A stretch of 19,203 nt of DNA from Spirogloea muscicola (Eukaryota; Streptophyta; Zygnematophyceae; Spirogloeales; Spirogloeaceae). The DNA is taken from positions 730,887 through 750,089 of the forward strand of contig WELB01000050.1 of assembly GCA_009602725.1 (NCBI GenBank), read 5' to 3'. The number at the start of each line of letters is the position of its first letter. The stretch's first letter is position 1. The notes under the pieces were generated by a model. The model did no database searches. It was not told the origin of the DNA and saw only the letters and a program-made list of their open reading frames with translations. Positions 9,692 to 19,203 of the stretch are shown here, piece after piece. Both the position numbers and the translations under genes were made by a program.

Positions 9692-9750
9692 GGGGTCAAG
9701 GGCTGTGAAAAGCCAGCCCGAAAAAGAATTGACAAATTTTCGAAGGGGCC
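9692..9750 (+). repeat. dispersed degenerate repeat, copy C2
   Basis: This is the best match to copy A: AAGGGCTG.GAAAAGCCAGC, then AAAAAGAAT.GACAA, ending AAGG.GCC. It is a direct repeat of C1 about 240 bp downstream of it. Confidence 0.7.
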
Positions 9751-10425
9751 AAATGATGGAGGGGCCTAATAAGCGCTAAGCAGCTACTGAGGGGCCTGAG
9801 GAGGCTATGTCAGAACGGGGGAGGATAGACCACTCAGTAGTTACGAGTTGAGGAGCCTCAAAAGAAGAAGTGGCTCTTCCGCGGGGAACGCCGCAGTGCC
9901 AAGAGGCGCAGGCCGAAAACAACCACGTGTTGGACGCTGAGGCGGTAAGCGCTCCGCGGATGGCGCCTGACACGGGCCCTCATTGGCTTGTCAAGCTCGC
10001 CGGCTCCTCTACAGAAGATAGCTATGTGATTCTGTCGGCCTTTGGAAGTGCCCCTTTCTGATCAGGCGCCGTCCACGAGCCATTGGGTCGGCCAGCAGGT
10101 CGACGACGTCCCGCAGGGAAAGATCAGACATGTCAGAAAAGCTAGGCAGACAGGAACCTGCAGAGGACAGTTGTCGGGCGGTCCTTAGGTGCCGCACGTG
10201 GGCTGCAGCCCCCGACGATGAGGGGGAGGGGGAATCGTCCGGCAAAGGTGGGGGAAAGGCCCTGGCTCCCGTCATCATCTACCCCCACTCTTCGTTCCCC
10301 CACATAGCACGCTTTACTGGGAGTGTGCGCTGATATATTCGGCCACGGAAGTGTACGTGTGCCTGACCGCCGGCCCGACCTTTCCCACCAGCCCCCCCGC
10401 CCCCGGGCCCTCACGAGATGGGTGA

Positions 10426-10441
10426 CCGACCGGGGGGTCGG
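10426..10441. repeat. short GC-rich inverted repeat in the response regulator promoter region
   Basis: CCGACC and GGTCGG are exact reverse complements separated by GGGG, about 360 nt upstream of the start codon. In DNA this GC-rich such a repeat could arise by chance, so any regulatory role is inference. Confidence 0.4.
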
Positions 10442-10804
10442 GAGGGGGACATTCGACGACCGATTTGCGAGGCCTCCTCTGGGCTCACTTGCCGCGGGGC
10501 AATGGGGCCGCGTGACGTGGCCCCAAAAATGCCTCCCCACCCCCCCATCGCCCGCCGCGGCTGCCAGCCCTAGCGCCTTTCCGCCGCGCCCCGCCGCCGC
10601 CATTGCCGCCGCCGCCGCCGCCTCCGCCNCGCCGCTGCGCTGAGCCCGCCGGCGCGCGCCTCTTGCACCGCCGCTTTCCTCGGCTGCCGCGACGAGCGGA
10701 TGTAGCCCCGCCCTTGGCACGGCTGCCGCTGCGCCGAAGCCTTGGTTCTCAGAGGCGCCAGGCTCGGCGCTCTCACGGCCGCCACTGGTGCTGCCCTGCT
10801 TTGC

Positions 10805-13800
10805 ATGGCAAGCGTCACCGAGTACCAGAATGGCTACAACAGCAGCTACTTCGGCGGCAGCGGCAGCAGGTCGTCTGGTGTGATACCTGCTGTCGGGCCA
10901 GACAGGGCGGGGAAGGCTGTTGAGATGGCGACTCCCAAGGTGGAGCCTGTGGAGCAACTGCCATTCCCGGCTGGGATGCGCGTCCTTGTCGTGGACGACG
11001 ATCCCTCGTGCCTCATCATACTGGAGAAGATGCTGCGCAAGTGCAACTATCACGGTCAGCATGACCAGCCGCGCACTGGTGGCCTCATTGTGACTTCATT
11101 TGCAATTTGGCTTGCTGTTGGACACCCAGAAGCCACAGCCGCAGTCAGCCATAGTGGCCTCCATCTTGAACAGCATCATACTAGAACATTCACTTCTCTG
11201 TGGACAAACAAGTTGGTTGGCAGAATGACCCCTACTTGTACTAGTTAGACCTGGGCTGACCTACGGGCTGTCCTGGATATAGTAGGTAGTCTTTACTTGG
11301 AAGAGGCCCTGCACACAAGTAAGAGCAGATGCTGCCACGGGGCTTAAGATGGTCAGACGTTACTCGAGGCTGTGACCGTGAGGGTAGATTAGCAGAAAAA
11401 GGATCAGGATTGCGCTACTTGCACCATGCTGGAGGCCTGGGCTCTGATAGACATATGCTTTTCGTTGCAGTGACAACCTGCACGAGGGCAACTACTGCAC
11501 TTCAAAAGTTGAGGGAGAACAAGGATGCTTATGACCTAGTTATCAGTGATGTCATCATGCCGGACATGGATGGCTTCAAGCTTCTTGAGTTAGTTGGTTT
11601 GGAGATGGATCTTCCTGTGATCAGTGAGTTTTTCCCTGTATCTCGTGCATTGCTAGATGACTCATATATGTGTATGTGAAGCAGAGCACGCACATGCTTA
11701 TCTGCATGTAGTGTGCATGATAACAAGCTGACCAGCATGTTTGAAGTCAGTAGTACTTTATGTGTGACATTACACAATTTGCTGTCTGTTTTGGCAGTGA
11801 TGTCTGCTAATGGTGAGACCTCTGCAGTCATGAAGGGAGTCACACATGGTGCATGTGATTATCTCCTCAAGCCAGTGCGTATAGAAGAGCTGCGAAACAT
11901 CTGGCAGCATGTCCTTCGAAAGAAGAAACAGGACAATAAGGTGAGGTTTTAAGCAGGATCCAGGCTTTTGGTGTATGCTGCTGTCTATGAGCTTGTAGGC
12001 AACAACAGGTCACTGCGAGTTCCTGTGTCATGAAGGGAATGACTGTGAGAGCTATTCACAATTACCCTGAGTTGGCATGTAAATTCAAGTGAGGGCGTTG
12101 TGGGTTGCCTGTTTTAATGACAGGGAGACGATGCAGCTGGCAGTATTGAAGATGCTGGAAGGAGAAGGGATGAAGAAGGTGACTTCACTTCTTCTGTTGA
12201 TCAAGACACTGTGTCGGCGAGCAAGCACAGCTTAAATAAGAAACGCAAGGAAGGAGTCCAGGTCACAGGATCGGCAAAGGTATGTGGACCTGATTCAGAT
12301 AGCTGAAAGTCTCATTTGCTGCGGATATGACTCGACACAAGCACCCTATTGGATGAATGCTCGTCCATTTGTTGCAGGAGCTTCTAATAACCGCAGTCTG
12401 GGTGGCCAACTGACGTCATGTAAACTGCTGAAATGTGCATGCTGCCTGTGATTCTTGTGAGGTCGTTGAAGTGAATGGCTGGCGCTAGGCATGTTCTGAG
12501 GTGCAAGTCAGTCTCTTTTAAGCAATGCGCTGCTCTATAACAGGAGGAGGGGGAGCCTACTGGGTTTGATGAAGATGATAATGATCCTGGAGCTCTAAAG
12601 AAAGCGCGTGTTGTCTGGTCTGTGGAGCTTCATCAGCAGTTTGTGAATGCCGTGAACCAGCTAGGCATTGACAGTAAGCTTCCTTGCTTGTTAGGTCAGG
12701 CGAAGTCATTCACATGCTCAGAATTTGCATTCTTTAGATGCTCATTTGATGTCATGACATGAGGCTTATCTATGGTGGATATGATCTCCATGGTTGGCAA
12801 CTTGAGGGACATAGCTGGAGCAAATCTCATTGCATCAGCTAGCAGGCTTTGACATGAATGAACACAACTAACCAAATGCTCCACTTCAAAGGATGGATCG
12901 GTCTTCTTGCCAGCAGTACATGAAGAGAGACTTGTCTTCTTTTCCAGAAGCTGTGCCCAAAAAGGTGCTGGAGATGATGAACGTGTCTGGTCTCACTCGC
13001 GAGAACGTTGCCAGCCACTTACAGGTAAATTGTTCATTTGACAAACAGTCTATGTACAGCAAAGCCTGGCTGTATGAGACGCCTTTCCTTAGAACACTGG
13101 AAGTGGAATTAAGAGTACGTGGAGGTTGCATTTTGCGGTCTGAGCTTCAATCAAGACAAGATTATTTGACTCTTCAGTGCTCCTTATGTTTCTGTACTTC
13201 CTGTATGATGATGCAGAAGTATCGCCTCTACTTGAAGCGGCTCAGTGGGGTAGCCCCTCAACTGCAGAGCAACGGCTCCGGTGGATCCGCGGCCCCTTCG
13301 CAGAGCGGCACTCCTGACAGCACGATGGGAAGGACTGCTACAAGTTCTGCAACAAACATCTCACCCTCATCTTCACCAGCCTATGATATGCTGCAGGAGC
13401 ATCAAGCCCCTGTCACCGGTGGGCAGCAACTTCCGGCACAAGCCATGGCAACTCTGCAGGCAAGTTGCACCGGCAGGTCATGTCTTTCCAAGGGGTCGAT
13501 GGGTTTGCATATCTTGGAATCTGATACCTGGAAAATGACAGGAGCCTACTGCATGTGAAGTAGCCGCTGTCATGGCCCTGTGCTCTTCCTCATGGTGTCT
13601 GGTTGATTACCCGATATGAAGATGTTTCTAACTTTGTCTAGCTCAGTCTTCGAGCTCACAGCTCATTTTGCAGTAGCAGTCCCTGTGGATGTGGTGGTTT
13701 CCTGATGCTGTGATTGGTGATAGCAAGCATCCCCTTCACGCAAGCCTCTCAAAGCTCCCTGCATTCTCTTTGGCAGCCCACTGAACTGAGTGTCAGGAGC

Positions 13801-15696
13801 GGAACAGGAGCTGGAAATCTCACCCTTGACCAGGCACTTCTGATGCATGCCCAGCTCCAGCAAAGACAGGAGCAGCAAGATCAGCAGCAGCAGCAGCAGC
13901 AGCGGCAGCAAGAGCAGCAGAGGCAGCAGGAGCAGCAGCAGCAGCAGCAGGAGCAGCAAAGGCAGCAGGAGCAGCAGCAGCGGCAACATGAGCAACACAG
14001 GCAGCAGCAGCAGCAGCAGCAGCAGAGGCACCAGGAGCAACAACAGCTCCAATATCATCACCAGCTTCAGGTGGCGGCTGCCCAGGCGGGTCCAGGGTTA
14101 CCCCTGGCTGGGAATCAGGTGGGGAGCTTACACGGCTTGCAAACGAGCTCGGAAATAGAGAGAAGAGCACGCCAGCATCTGGCCGCCGTCAGCCAGTTGG
14201 GAGCAGGCGGCGCGACGTACGATGATAGTGACATTGCTGGCTACACGGCATTGCAGCAGTTCAGTTCTGAGCATGCAAATGAAGTTCTTGGACAAGGAGG
14301 TGGGTTGCGGGGCCGCATGGGCGGCACTCCCATCTTGCCAGGTTTGGAAGGCACAGGCAGCAGTGCCACACTGAACCAGAACATATTGCTGCTGCAATTA
14401 CTGCACCAGCAGCAGCTGGCCCAGTCAGGTGCAGCTGGAACAGCTCAGAGTCTGGGGATCCAATCAGGCGTTTTGCAGGGTTCGATGGGCAAGATGGTTG
14501 GTCAGACAAGGGGCAGCCCAAGCGCACTGATGGGAGGAGTGGCAAGTGGCAGTGGCACTTATCAGGGCATCACTCAGGCGCAGCTTGCCGAGGTGTTGGC
14601 GCGACCTGGTGGCCTTGAGAGCTTGCAGGCAGCCGCGCTGCAGAGAAGCCAAAAGCAGGCACCTCCTGGGGACATCCATACGTTGGGCAATGTGGGCCTT
14701 CATCAGCAGTCAGCTACTGGCTCTCATACTGGCCTGAGCCCCTATGGACCAGACGATGGCCACTTGCGGTTGCCAAGGAGCATGCCGACTGGCTACTCTG
14801 GCAACTCCAGCAGCTTGTCTCCGGACATGGATGTCAGACAGTCGTGGCACCAGCAAGCAGTTGTGGGCCTCGCTGACCACATGAATGAGGAGCTAGCTAT
14901 CTCGTCGCTGCAGGTCCGGATAAACACCTCATTTAGTCTGTAGCACTTTGTGAGTTGGTTAAAATACAGTGTGAGTGGCCATGAGAGACCAGATTCCGAA
15001 GTTTCCATGCCATCCTCTCATGCAACAGTACTAGCCTAGTTGCTTACATATTGTTGCGTTGGCCATTTGCTTCATGATCAGGAAAACAATGCAAGATATC
15101 AGACAGTGCAAGCACCGCCACTCAGCTATCCACAAGACTCACTACCATCCAGCAGGCTGGCCGCTGCAGCAGGGCCGGTCCCGAGCATAGTAGATAGCAG
15201 TGCAGAAAGGTCCTCTACCTTGCCTGAGGGTCAAGCTGTCATGGATCACCATGTTGTTCTTAATCAAGCCCCCAAGCTTGAGAGCGAGCACAGCCTGAGC
15301 CTCGCTGAGACAGCGTCAGATGACATCATCAGCATGTTCTTCCTGCAGGTTGTGCCCAAAACTGCTGCTCTACCTGCCAGCCGCCATAAGCCTTGCTGGG
15401 TCTACACAATGACTTGTCTTCTTTAGAGTTGCCCATGTGATGTTTAGCATTGGTCTTTACAACCTGTAAGAGTTAGTACATGGATCAGGGTCCAGGAGTA
15501 CCTGAAATGTCCTACTGCAGATTGTATTTACCTTTACACGTGTACTAAGTTATCTTGGAGATTAGTTGTCTTGGTGGTCTGGGAGTACTCACACTGGTAA
15601 CATACTGCTGTGCACTTTGGACAGGACCCTGAAACAGCCGCGCTCATTGATGGGGATCTGAACACCGACTTTGACAGCGTCATGTCACTCCAGTGA
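10805..15696 (+). CDS. type-B (ARR-B) two-component response regulator with GARP DNA-binding domain; 10 exons
   Basis: Predicted exons: 10805-11054, 11471-11623, 11798-11940, 12124-12279, 12544-12673, 12948-13024, 13217-13459, 13777-14913, 15082-15348, 15625-15696. They join in phase to give 875 aa. The receiver domain (about 58-178) has the acidic pair D64/D65, phosphoacceptor D110 in [11 protein letters not shown]137 in LPVIMMSANG, K159 in YLLKPVR, and the type-B signature [12 protein letters not shown] basic linker (KKRK) leads to the GARP/Myb-like domain (about 253-311) with [24 protein letters not shown] and [10 protein letters not shown] Gln-rich tract (410-482) and a Gln/Ser/Gly-rich, acid-ended tail follow. 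By family, it is a nuclear transcription factor activated by His-to-Asp phosphorelay (cytokinin-type in land plants). All key phospho-residues are intact. Intron 7 appears to be GC-AG. The first in-frame ATG was chosen. Confidence 0.94.
13852..14070 (+). repeat. interrupted CAG repeat encoding a poly-Gln/Glu/Arg tract
   Basis: CAG codons, with CAA, GAG, CGG/AGG and CAT interruptions, encode residues 410-482 of the response regulator. The longest uninterrupted runs are seven or eight CAG codons. The opposite strand reads as long Leu- or Ala-rich open frames that are only shadows of the repeat. Confidence 0.92.
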
Positions 15697-16632
15697 AGAG
15701 ACGATGTCGTCTCCTTGCTGCACAAGACTGCTCTGTTGTTGTGAGAGCAAGCCTTTGCAGGAGGCGTCTGCCGGGAAGCATCCTCCTCCACTCAGCTTCC
15801 TCTTCAAATCACGACTGCACCCAAGTTGTGAATGGCCAGCTTCAGCCGCCAAGGGATTTGGTCAGCCTCAGTTGCCTGCAAGTCCAGTGATGTCGCTGTT
15901 GACACACGCAGCTGCTCAGCCCTGTGCAACAGTGCCCAGAGTACGTGGGATGGCAGCTCACTGCCTGTGTGTCTCTCCTCAATGCGTCCCCCCCGCCCGA
16001 CTTCACTGATTCGTGCATATACATCAAAACTTGTTTTCTAGTACTGTAGTGTGTCGAATCTTCCAGGTTGTCTCCTTCACTTTGCCCACATATTTCCTGC
16101 GTCGCCACGTTAGAGAGATTTGCACACGACAGGCACCCACTATGGTTTCCTCGTCCTCTCTCCTCCCTCCCACCATTCTCCACCCTCCCTTCTGTGTGCG
16201 ATGTGGGCTTTGCTCCAGCAAGGAGGAGGTCTGTCTATATTTGTCAGCTTAGCTTATTGGTTGGCCGAGACTCTGGCCGGCTGTTTGGGAGAGGGGTCAA
16301 TGGCTCCGAGTGGAACGGCCAGGCGGCTCTGGCTTCCTGCTGCCTTCCCCTCTCTCCTCCATGCATTGCACTTTACTTTGCTCGCTACCCTCTTACATGT
16401 AAAGCCCCAACATTAGGTCCATTATCAACGTCGTTACCCTGGTTTGTCTATCTTGGGGTGTTGCCAGTTTCGCCTGGGGCTCAAACGGGCCAAGATTGGA
16501 ATTAAATGAGCCGTAACAGAAGAATGTCATTATATGGGGTTGACGGTCCTTGGCATGTACACCCTTAAGACAGGTGTTGAGAGAAGAACAAGTTATGCGG
16601 CACTGCGCTCAGGCACACCCTGGCTTGGCATT
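15697..16632. other. shared 3' region of two convergent genes
   Basis: The response regulator (plus) and RF1 (minus) genes end facing each other 936 bp apart. No conserved protein is visible between them. The stretch contains C/T-rich runs around 16140-16200 and one palindromic poly(A)-like signal at 16393-16402. It is most simply the two 3' UTRs. Confidence 0.65.
16393..16402. promoter_or_regulatory. palindromic TTACATGTAA, candidate poly(A) signal for both convergent genes
   Basis: This 10-bp perfect palindrome presents TGTAA, the usual green-algal polyadenylation signal, on both strands. By eye it is the first TGTAA downstream of the plus-strand stop (15696) and also the first downstream of the minus-strand stop (16633). 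The implied 3' UTRs are about 700 nt and 240 nt. Confidence 0.5.
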
Positions 16633-19203
16633 TCAGTCGGGCATGTCGTGCAGGAGCGATCGCATGCCCTCCAGCTCCCGCTGGGCGGTCAGTGCGTCCA
16701 CAAAAGCATCCAGCGCGTCCTCTCCGGCCAGCACACTTTCAAGTGAGTGTAGTGTCAGGCCCACGCGGTGATCTGTCACACGGCCCTGTGGGAAGTTGTA
16801 CGTGCGAATGCGTTCTGATCGATCTCCGGAACCAATCTGCAGTGCACAAAGTTTGCAAGACAACTCAAGGATAAGGATGAAATAGAATCAGTAGAGACTC
16901 AAGGGGTTTGGGCCAGTTTTAGCACAGGAGCTATACAACTCTCGCACCTGACCCTGCCGCAGCTGTGAGCGCGAGGCTGCGCGCTTCTGACGCTCAAGGT
17001 CATACAGCCGCGCACGGAGCACCTTGAACGCTTTTGCACGGTTCTGTGCCAGCACCAAACAACATGCGTGTCACTGGCCCAGTCACATGCTGGGCTGCTG
17101 CTGGCATTGCCCAAGGTGGCCACGGGTCGCCGCTTCTAAGTTGGGATGTCAGGTAGTGGCTGAGCGGCATGGTCAGGACATCTCCAAAACACATACATCC
17201 AAGCTTTGATGAAGGTCATCGTGTTGCATTAGTACACTGGAGTGAGGGCATATCAGACAACTGATTCTTGGTGTTCCATGGCTGCAGCATCTGGGTGCAC
17301 CTGGTGCTGCGAACGCTCGTCCTGCATGGCGACGGTGACACCTGTGGGCACGTGCGTCATGCGCACAGCGCTGCTGGTGGTGTTGACCGACTGCCCGCCT
17401 GCACCGCCGCTGCGGTACGTGTCTATGCGCACGTCCTCTGCCCGCAGCTCGACATCAGCCTGCGAGGTGCCTCGACAAGGGAGGCGCGCCCATCATCTGT
17501 CAGGGCGGCAACAAACCGACTCCAACGCTTCATAATGCGATTAGCATTGGTGATGCAGTTATCTTGTGGCAGTAACGATGCGATTGCCGGCTAGCAACCC
17601 GTCAGGCGGGGAGAAGGGGAAGAGAGGGAGAAGAGTGAGAGGATGGAGGGTGAGGCAGAAACCTCATCGGCCTCTGGGAGGACGACGACCGAGGCGCTGC
17701 TAGTGTGCACGCGCCCGCTCCGCTCGGTGCTCGGCACTCGCTGGACGCCGGCTGAGGGACCGAATGAACGATCAAACATCACACAGGACGACGATGAGGT
17801 GAGAAGGACAAGCAGGGGAGGTGAGTGAGAGACGGCGCCCGACCTGCACGCGGTGAACGCCGCTCTCGAAGCGCAGCCGGCCAAAGGACCCGTTGCCTGA
17901 GACAGCCATGCTGGCCTCCTGCAAGCCCACACGGCAGCAGGCCGGCGGCGTGGGCATGAGCGCCGCTTAGTGGGTCTCGAGCTCACAACTCATACGTAAC
18001 TCATGCAAGCTCGCCAGAGCTTGACCTTGTAACCCCGCGTCTCGGACTCAGCAATGCTGAGGACGTCGGCTGCCCACCCGCAGCGCGCAGCGTAGCGCTC
18101 GTACCTGCAGGGCGAGGGCGGCCACGGCGATGAGCGGCGTCAGCGCGGCGGCAATCCAGCTCGACGTTGCGGCCAAGCTGGACGAGGCTGCGATCTGAGA
18201 GCGGAAGCCGAGACTGGGCGAGTACATGCGGAACAGGTCCATGGCAAAGAGTGACGCCTCCTCGCCGCCGGTCCCTGTGGCGGGCCACCGTGGTAAAAAA
18301 GTGCATGGATTTTCAATAACTTCAATTTCTACTTATCAAGTCATTCCAAAACTTCAATAAGAACTAACTTATCAAGGGTTGAGGACTATCACAAAGTCCA
18401 TGATGCTCTCACAAGTCGAGAAAGTGTCGGGCTCTGGACGGTAACGAGCGCGGGGACGGTGAATCACCTGCCCGAACCTCGAGGATGCACCCGCTTGCTG
18501 CTCCGGCACCGTCCCCGCCGTCGTCATCGAGCAGCGCGGCCAGCACCTCGCGGCGCAGCGCGTCGCGGCGCGGCGCGGCTTCCGCTGCCAGGTCCTCGGC
18601 GGCAGCAGCGCGGAGCTCGGGGTCCTCTGCGGGGTCGGCAGCCATGTGCGCCAGCTCCTCAGCCTCCTGCCGACAGAAGCCGTTTGCGTCGTCAACTTCT
18701 TCTGAGACTTGACCTCAAGCTTCACCAAATTAAGCAATTACTGTTAGCCTTTCCCTCAACAGTAAAGGCGAAATGTAGCCCTCTAACCTCGTCCAATCTG
18801 TCCGAGAAGTAAACAATAGATTGAACGAATCAATCATATGCTGGACCAAGATAGAGTGGTGGCACATTGAGTAGTGTTGACTCGACAATCTGGACACTTT
18901 TATCTAGTTGACGTTAGCTTCGATGTGACCCGACACCAAAGCTCAGCAGCTTGAAAAGGCTAGCTTGAGCATACATTTGCAGGCCTCCGATAATTACCCT
19001 CGAAAGATTCTATTACTATTCATCAATTTTGAGCGACAACCCCATAACTATGACCCCCGAGCTCTGCACTTCTGTCGTTGTGCTGGAGGGGGCCGCTCGG
19101 CGGCAGGCGGCGCAGCGAGCGCACGCACCTGCACTGCGGCGCGCAGCGTGCGGATGCGCGCGAGGAGGCCCTCCAGCGCGCCCAGCTCCCGGCCGGCGCG
19201 CGC
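16633..19203 (-). CDS. prfA: plastid-type peptide chain release factor 1 (RF1), N-terminus outside window; 9 exons seen
   Basis: Minus-strand exons in reading order: 19203(edge)-19129, 18666-18468, 18274-18226, 18104-18026, 17918-17844, 17740-17663, 17459-17301, 17043-16948, 16836-16633. They join in phase to give 337 residues ending at a TGA at 16635-16633. Numbering from the visible start, [15 protein letters not shown] is at about 87-99. The stop-codon-reading PxT motif is P162-S-T164 in [10 protein letters not shown]. The catalytic GGQ (206-208) lies in [13 protein letters not shown], and the C-terminal [19 protein letters not shown] is intact. PxT rather than SPF marks RF1 over RF2, so UAA and UAG would be recognised. 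[14 protein letters not shown] and [11 protein letters not shown] resemble plastid rather than mitochondrial RF1. The visible start lies in the N-terminal helical domain, and the targeting peptide must lie beyond the window. The gene is convergent with the response regulator. Confidence 0.93.
18318..18376. repeat. AT-rich direct repeat inside an RF1 intron
   Basis: AACTTCAAT followed shortly by ACTTATCAAG occurs at 18318-18340 and again at 18350-18376. Both copies lie in the intron between the 18468-18666 and 18226-18274 exons. The block is markedly AT-rich compared with the flanking exons, which are strongly GC-rich. Confidence 0.55.

Larger units (their letters stand above)
8860..10804. other. 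intergenic DNA between the phosphoesterase and response regulator genes
   Basis: No TGTAA signal occurs in the first 580 nt after the phosphoesterase stop, so its 3' end is unplaced. The region holds two copies of a dispersed repeat (9455-9509, 9692-9750), listed separately. From about 10350 it becomes extremely C/G-rich, with GCC runs, and is presumably promoter and 5' UTR of the response regulator gene. Open frames here (for example minus 10009-10278, plus 9103-9435) match nothing I recognise. Confidence 0.55.

Noticed and set aside
10009-10278. 89-codon minus-strand frame, including SLRDVVDLLADPMARGRR
   Set aside because: Part of it looks protein-like, but I recognise no family, no downstream exon could be attached, and the first half is low-complexity Pro/Ser/Ala.
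10142-11062. 306-codon minus-strand open frame
   Set aside because: It runs antisense through the GC-rich 5' region and first exon of the response regulator, crosses the ambiguous base N, and its composition (Ala/Arg/Pro/Gly) is that of GC-rich shadow frames.
13663-14061. 132-codon minus-strand Leu-rich frame (and an Ala-rich one at 13820-14170)
   Set aside because: These are the complement of the CAG repeat that encodes the Gln tract, not proteins.
18105-18225. Open frame through an RF1 intron (minus strand, following LFRMYS)
   Set aside because: The intron is 121 nt, not a multiple of three. Removing it from GTACTC to CTGCAG restores the conserved [12 protein letters not shown], whereas retaining it gives unrelated Ala/Ser/Leu sequence.

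Overview
This is an intron-rich nuclear segment from a photosynthetic green-lineage organism, most likely a chlorophyte green alga; trebouxiophyte is a guess. The evidence is a plant-type CTD phosphatase of the CPL4 group, a type-B (ARR-B) response regulator, a plastid-type release factor RF1, a metallophosphoesterase of the cyanobacterial/plastid kind, degenerate TTTAGGG telomere-like repeats in an intron, and TGTAA poly(A)-type signals. Exons are GC-rich with GCC/GCG runs, while several introns are AT-richer. There is one ambiguous base (N) at 10629.

Layout. (1) 39-3670, plus strand: FCP1/CPL4-like RNA polymerase II CTD phosphatase in seven exons. (2) 3671-5877: gene-poor DNA with two tandem duplications, two copies of a degenerate dispersed repeat, a weak minus-strand reading frame and a hairpin. 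(3) 5878-8859, plus: metallophosphoesterase of the TIGR04168-like family in nine exons, one of them only 22 nt. (4) 8860-10804: intergenic DNA with two more copies of the dispersed repeat, then a very GC-rich presumed promoter/5' UTR. (5) 10805-15696, plus: type-B response regulator transcription factor in ten exons, with receiver, GARP DNA-binding domain and a long glutamine-rich CAG tract. (6) 15697-16632: the shared 3' region of two convergent genes. (7) 16633-19203, minus: organellar RF1, nine exons visible, with the N-terminus cut by the window edge.

All four gene models were built by hand. I looked for conserved family sequence in each frame and then required matching GT-AG (once GC-AG) splice sites and codon phase. 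Each model gives an intact frame: 578, 413 and 875 aa for the three complete genes and 337 aa for the visible part of RF1. The genes do not form a pathway: they are four housekeeping or regulatory genes (transcription cycle, unknown phosphoesterase, signalling, plastid translation termination). I see no prokaryote-like operon, CRISPR array, rRNA or convincing tRNA. The most interesting non-coding signals are a 15-nt element recurring downstream of all three plus-strand genes, a palindromic TGTAA poly(A)-like signal between the convergent genes, and the four-copy dispersed repeat.
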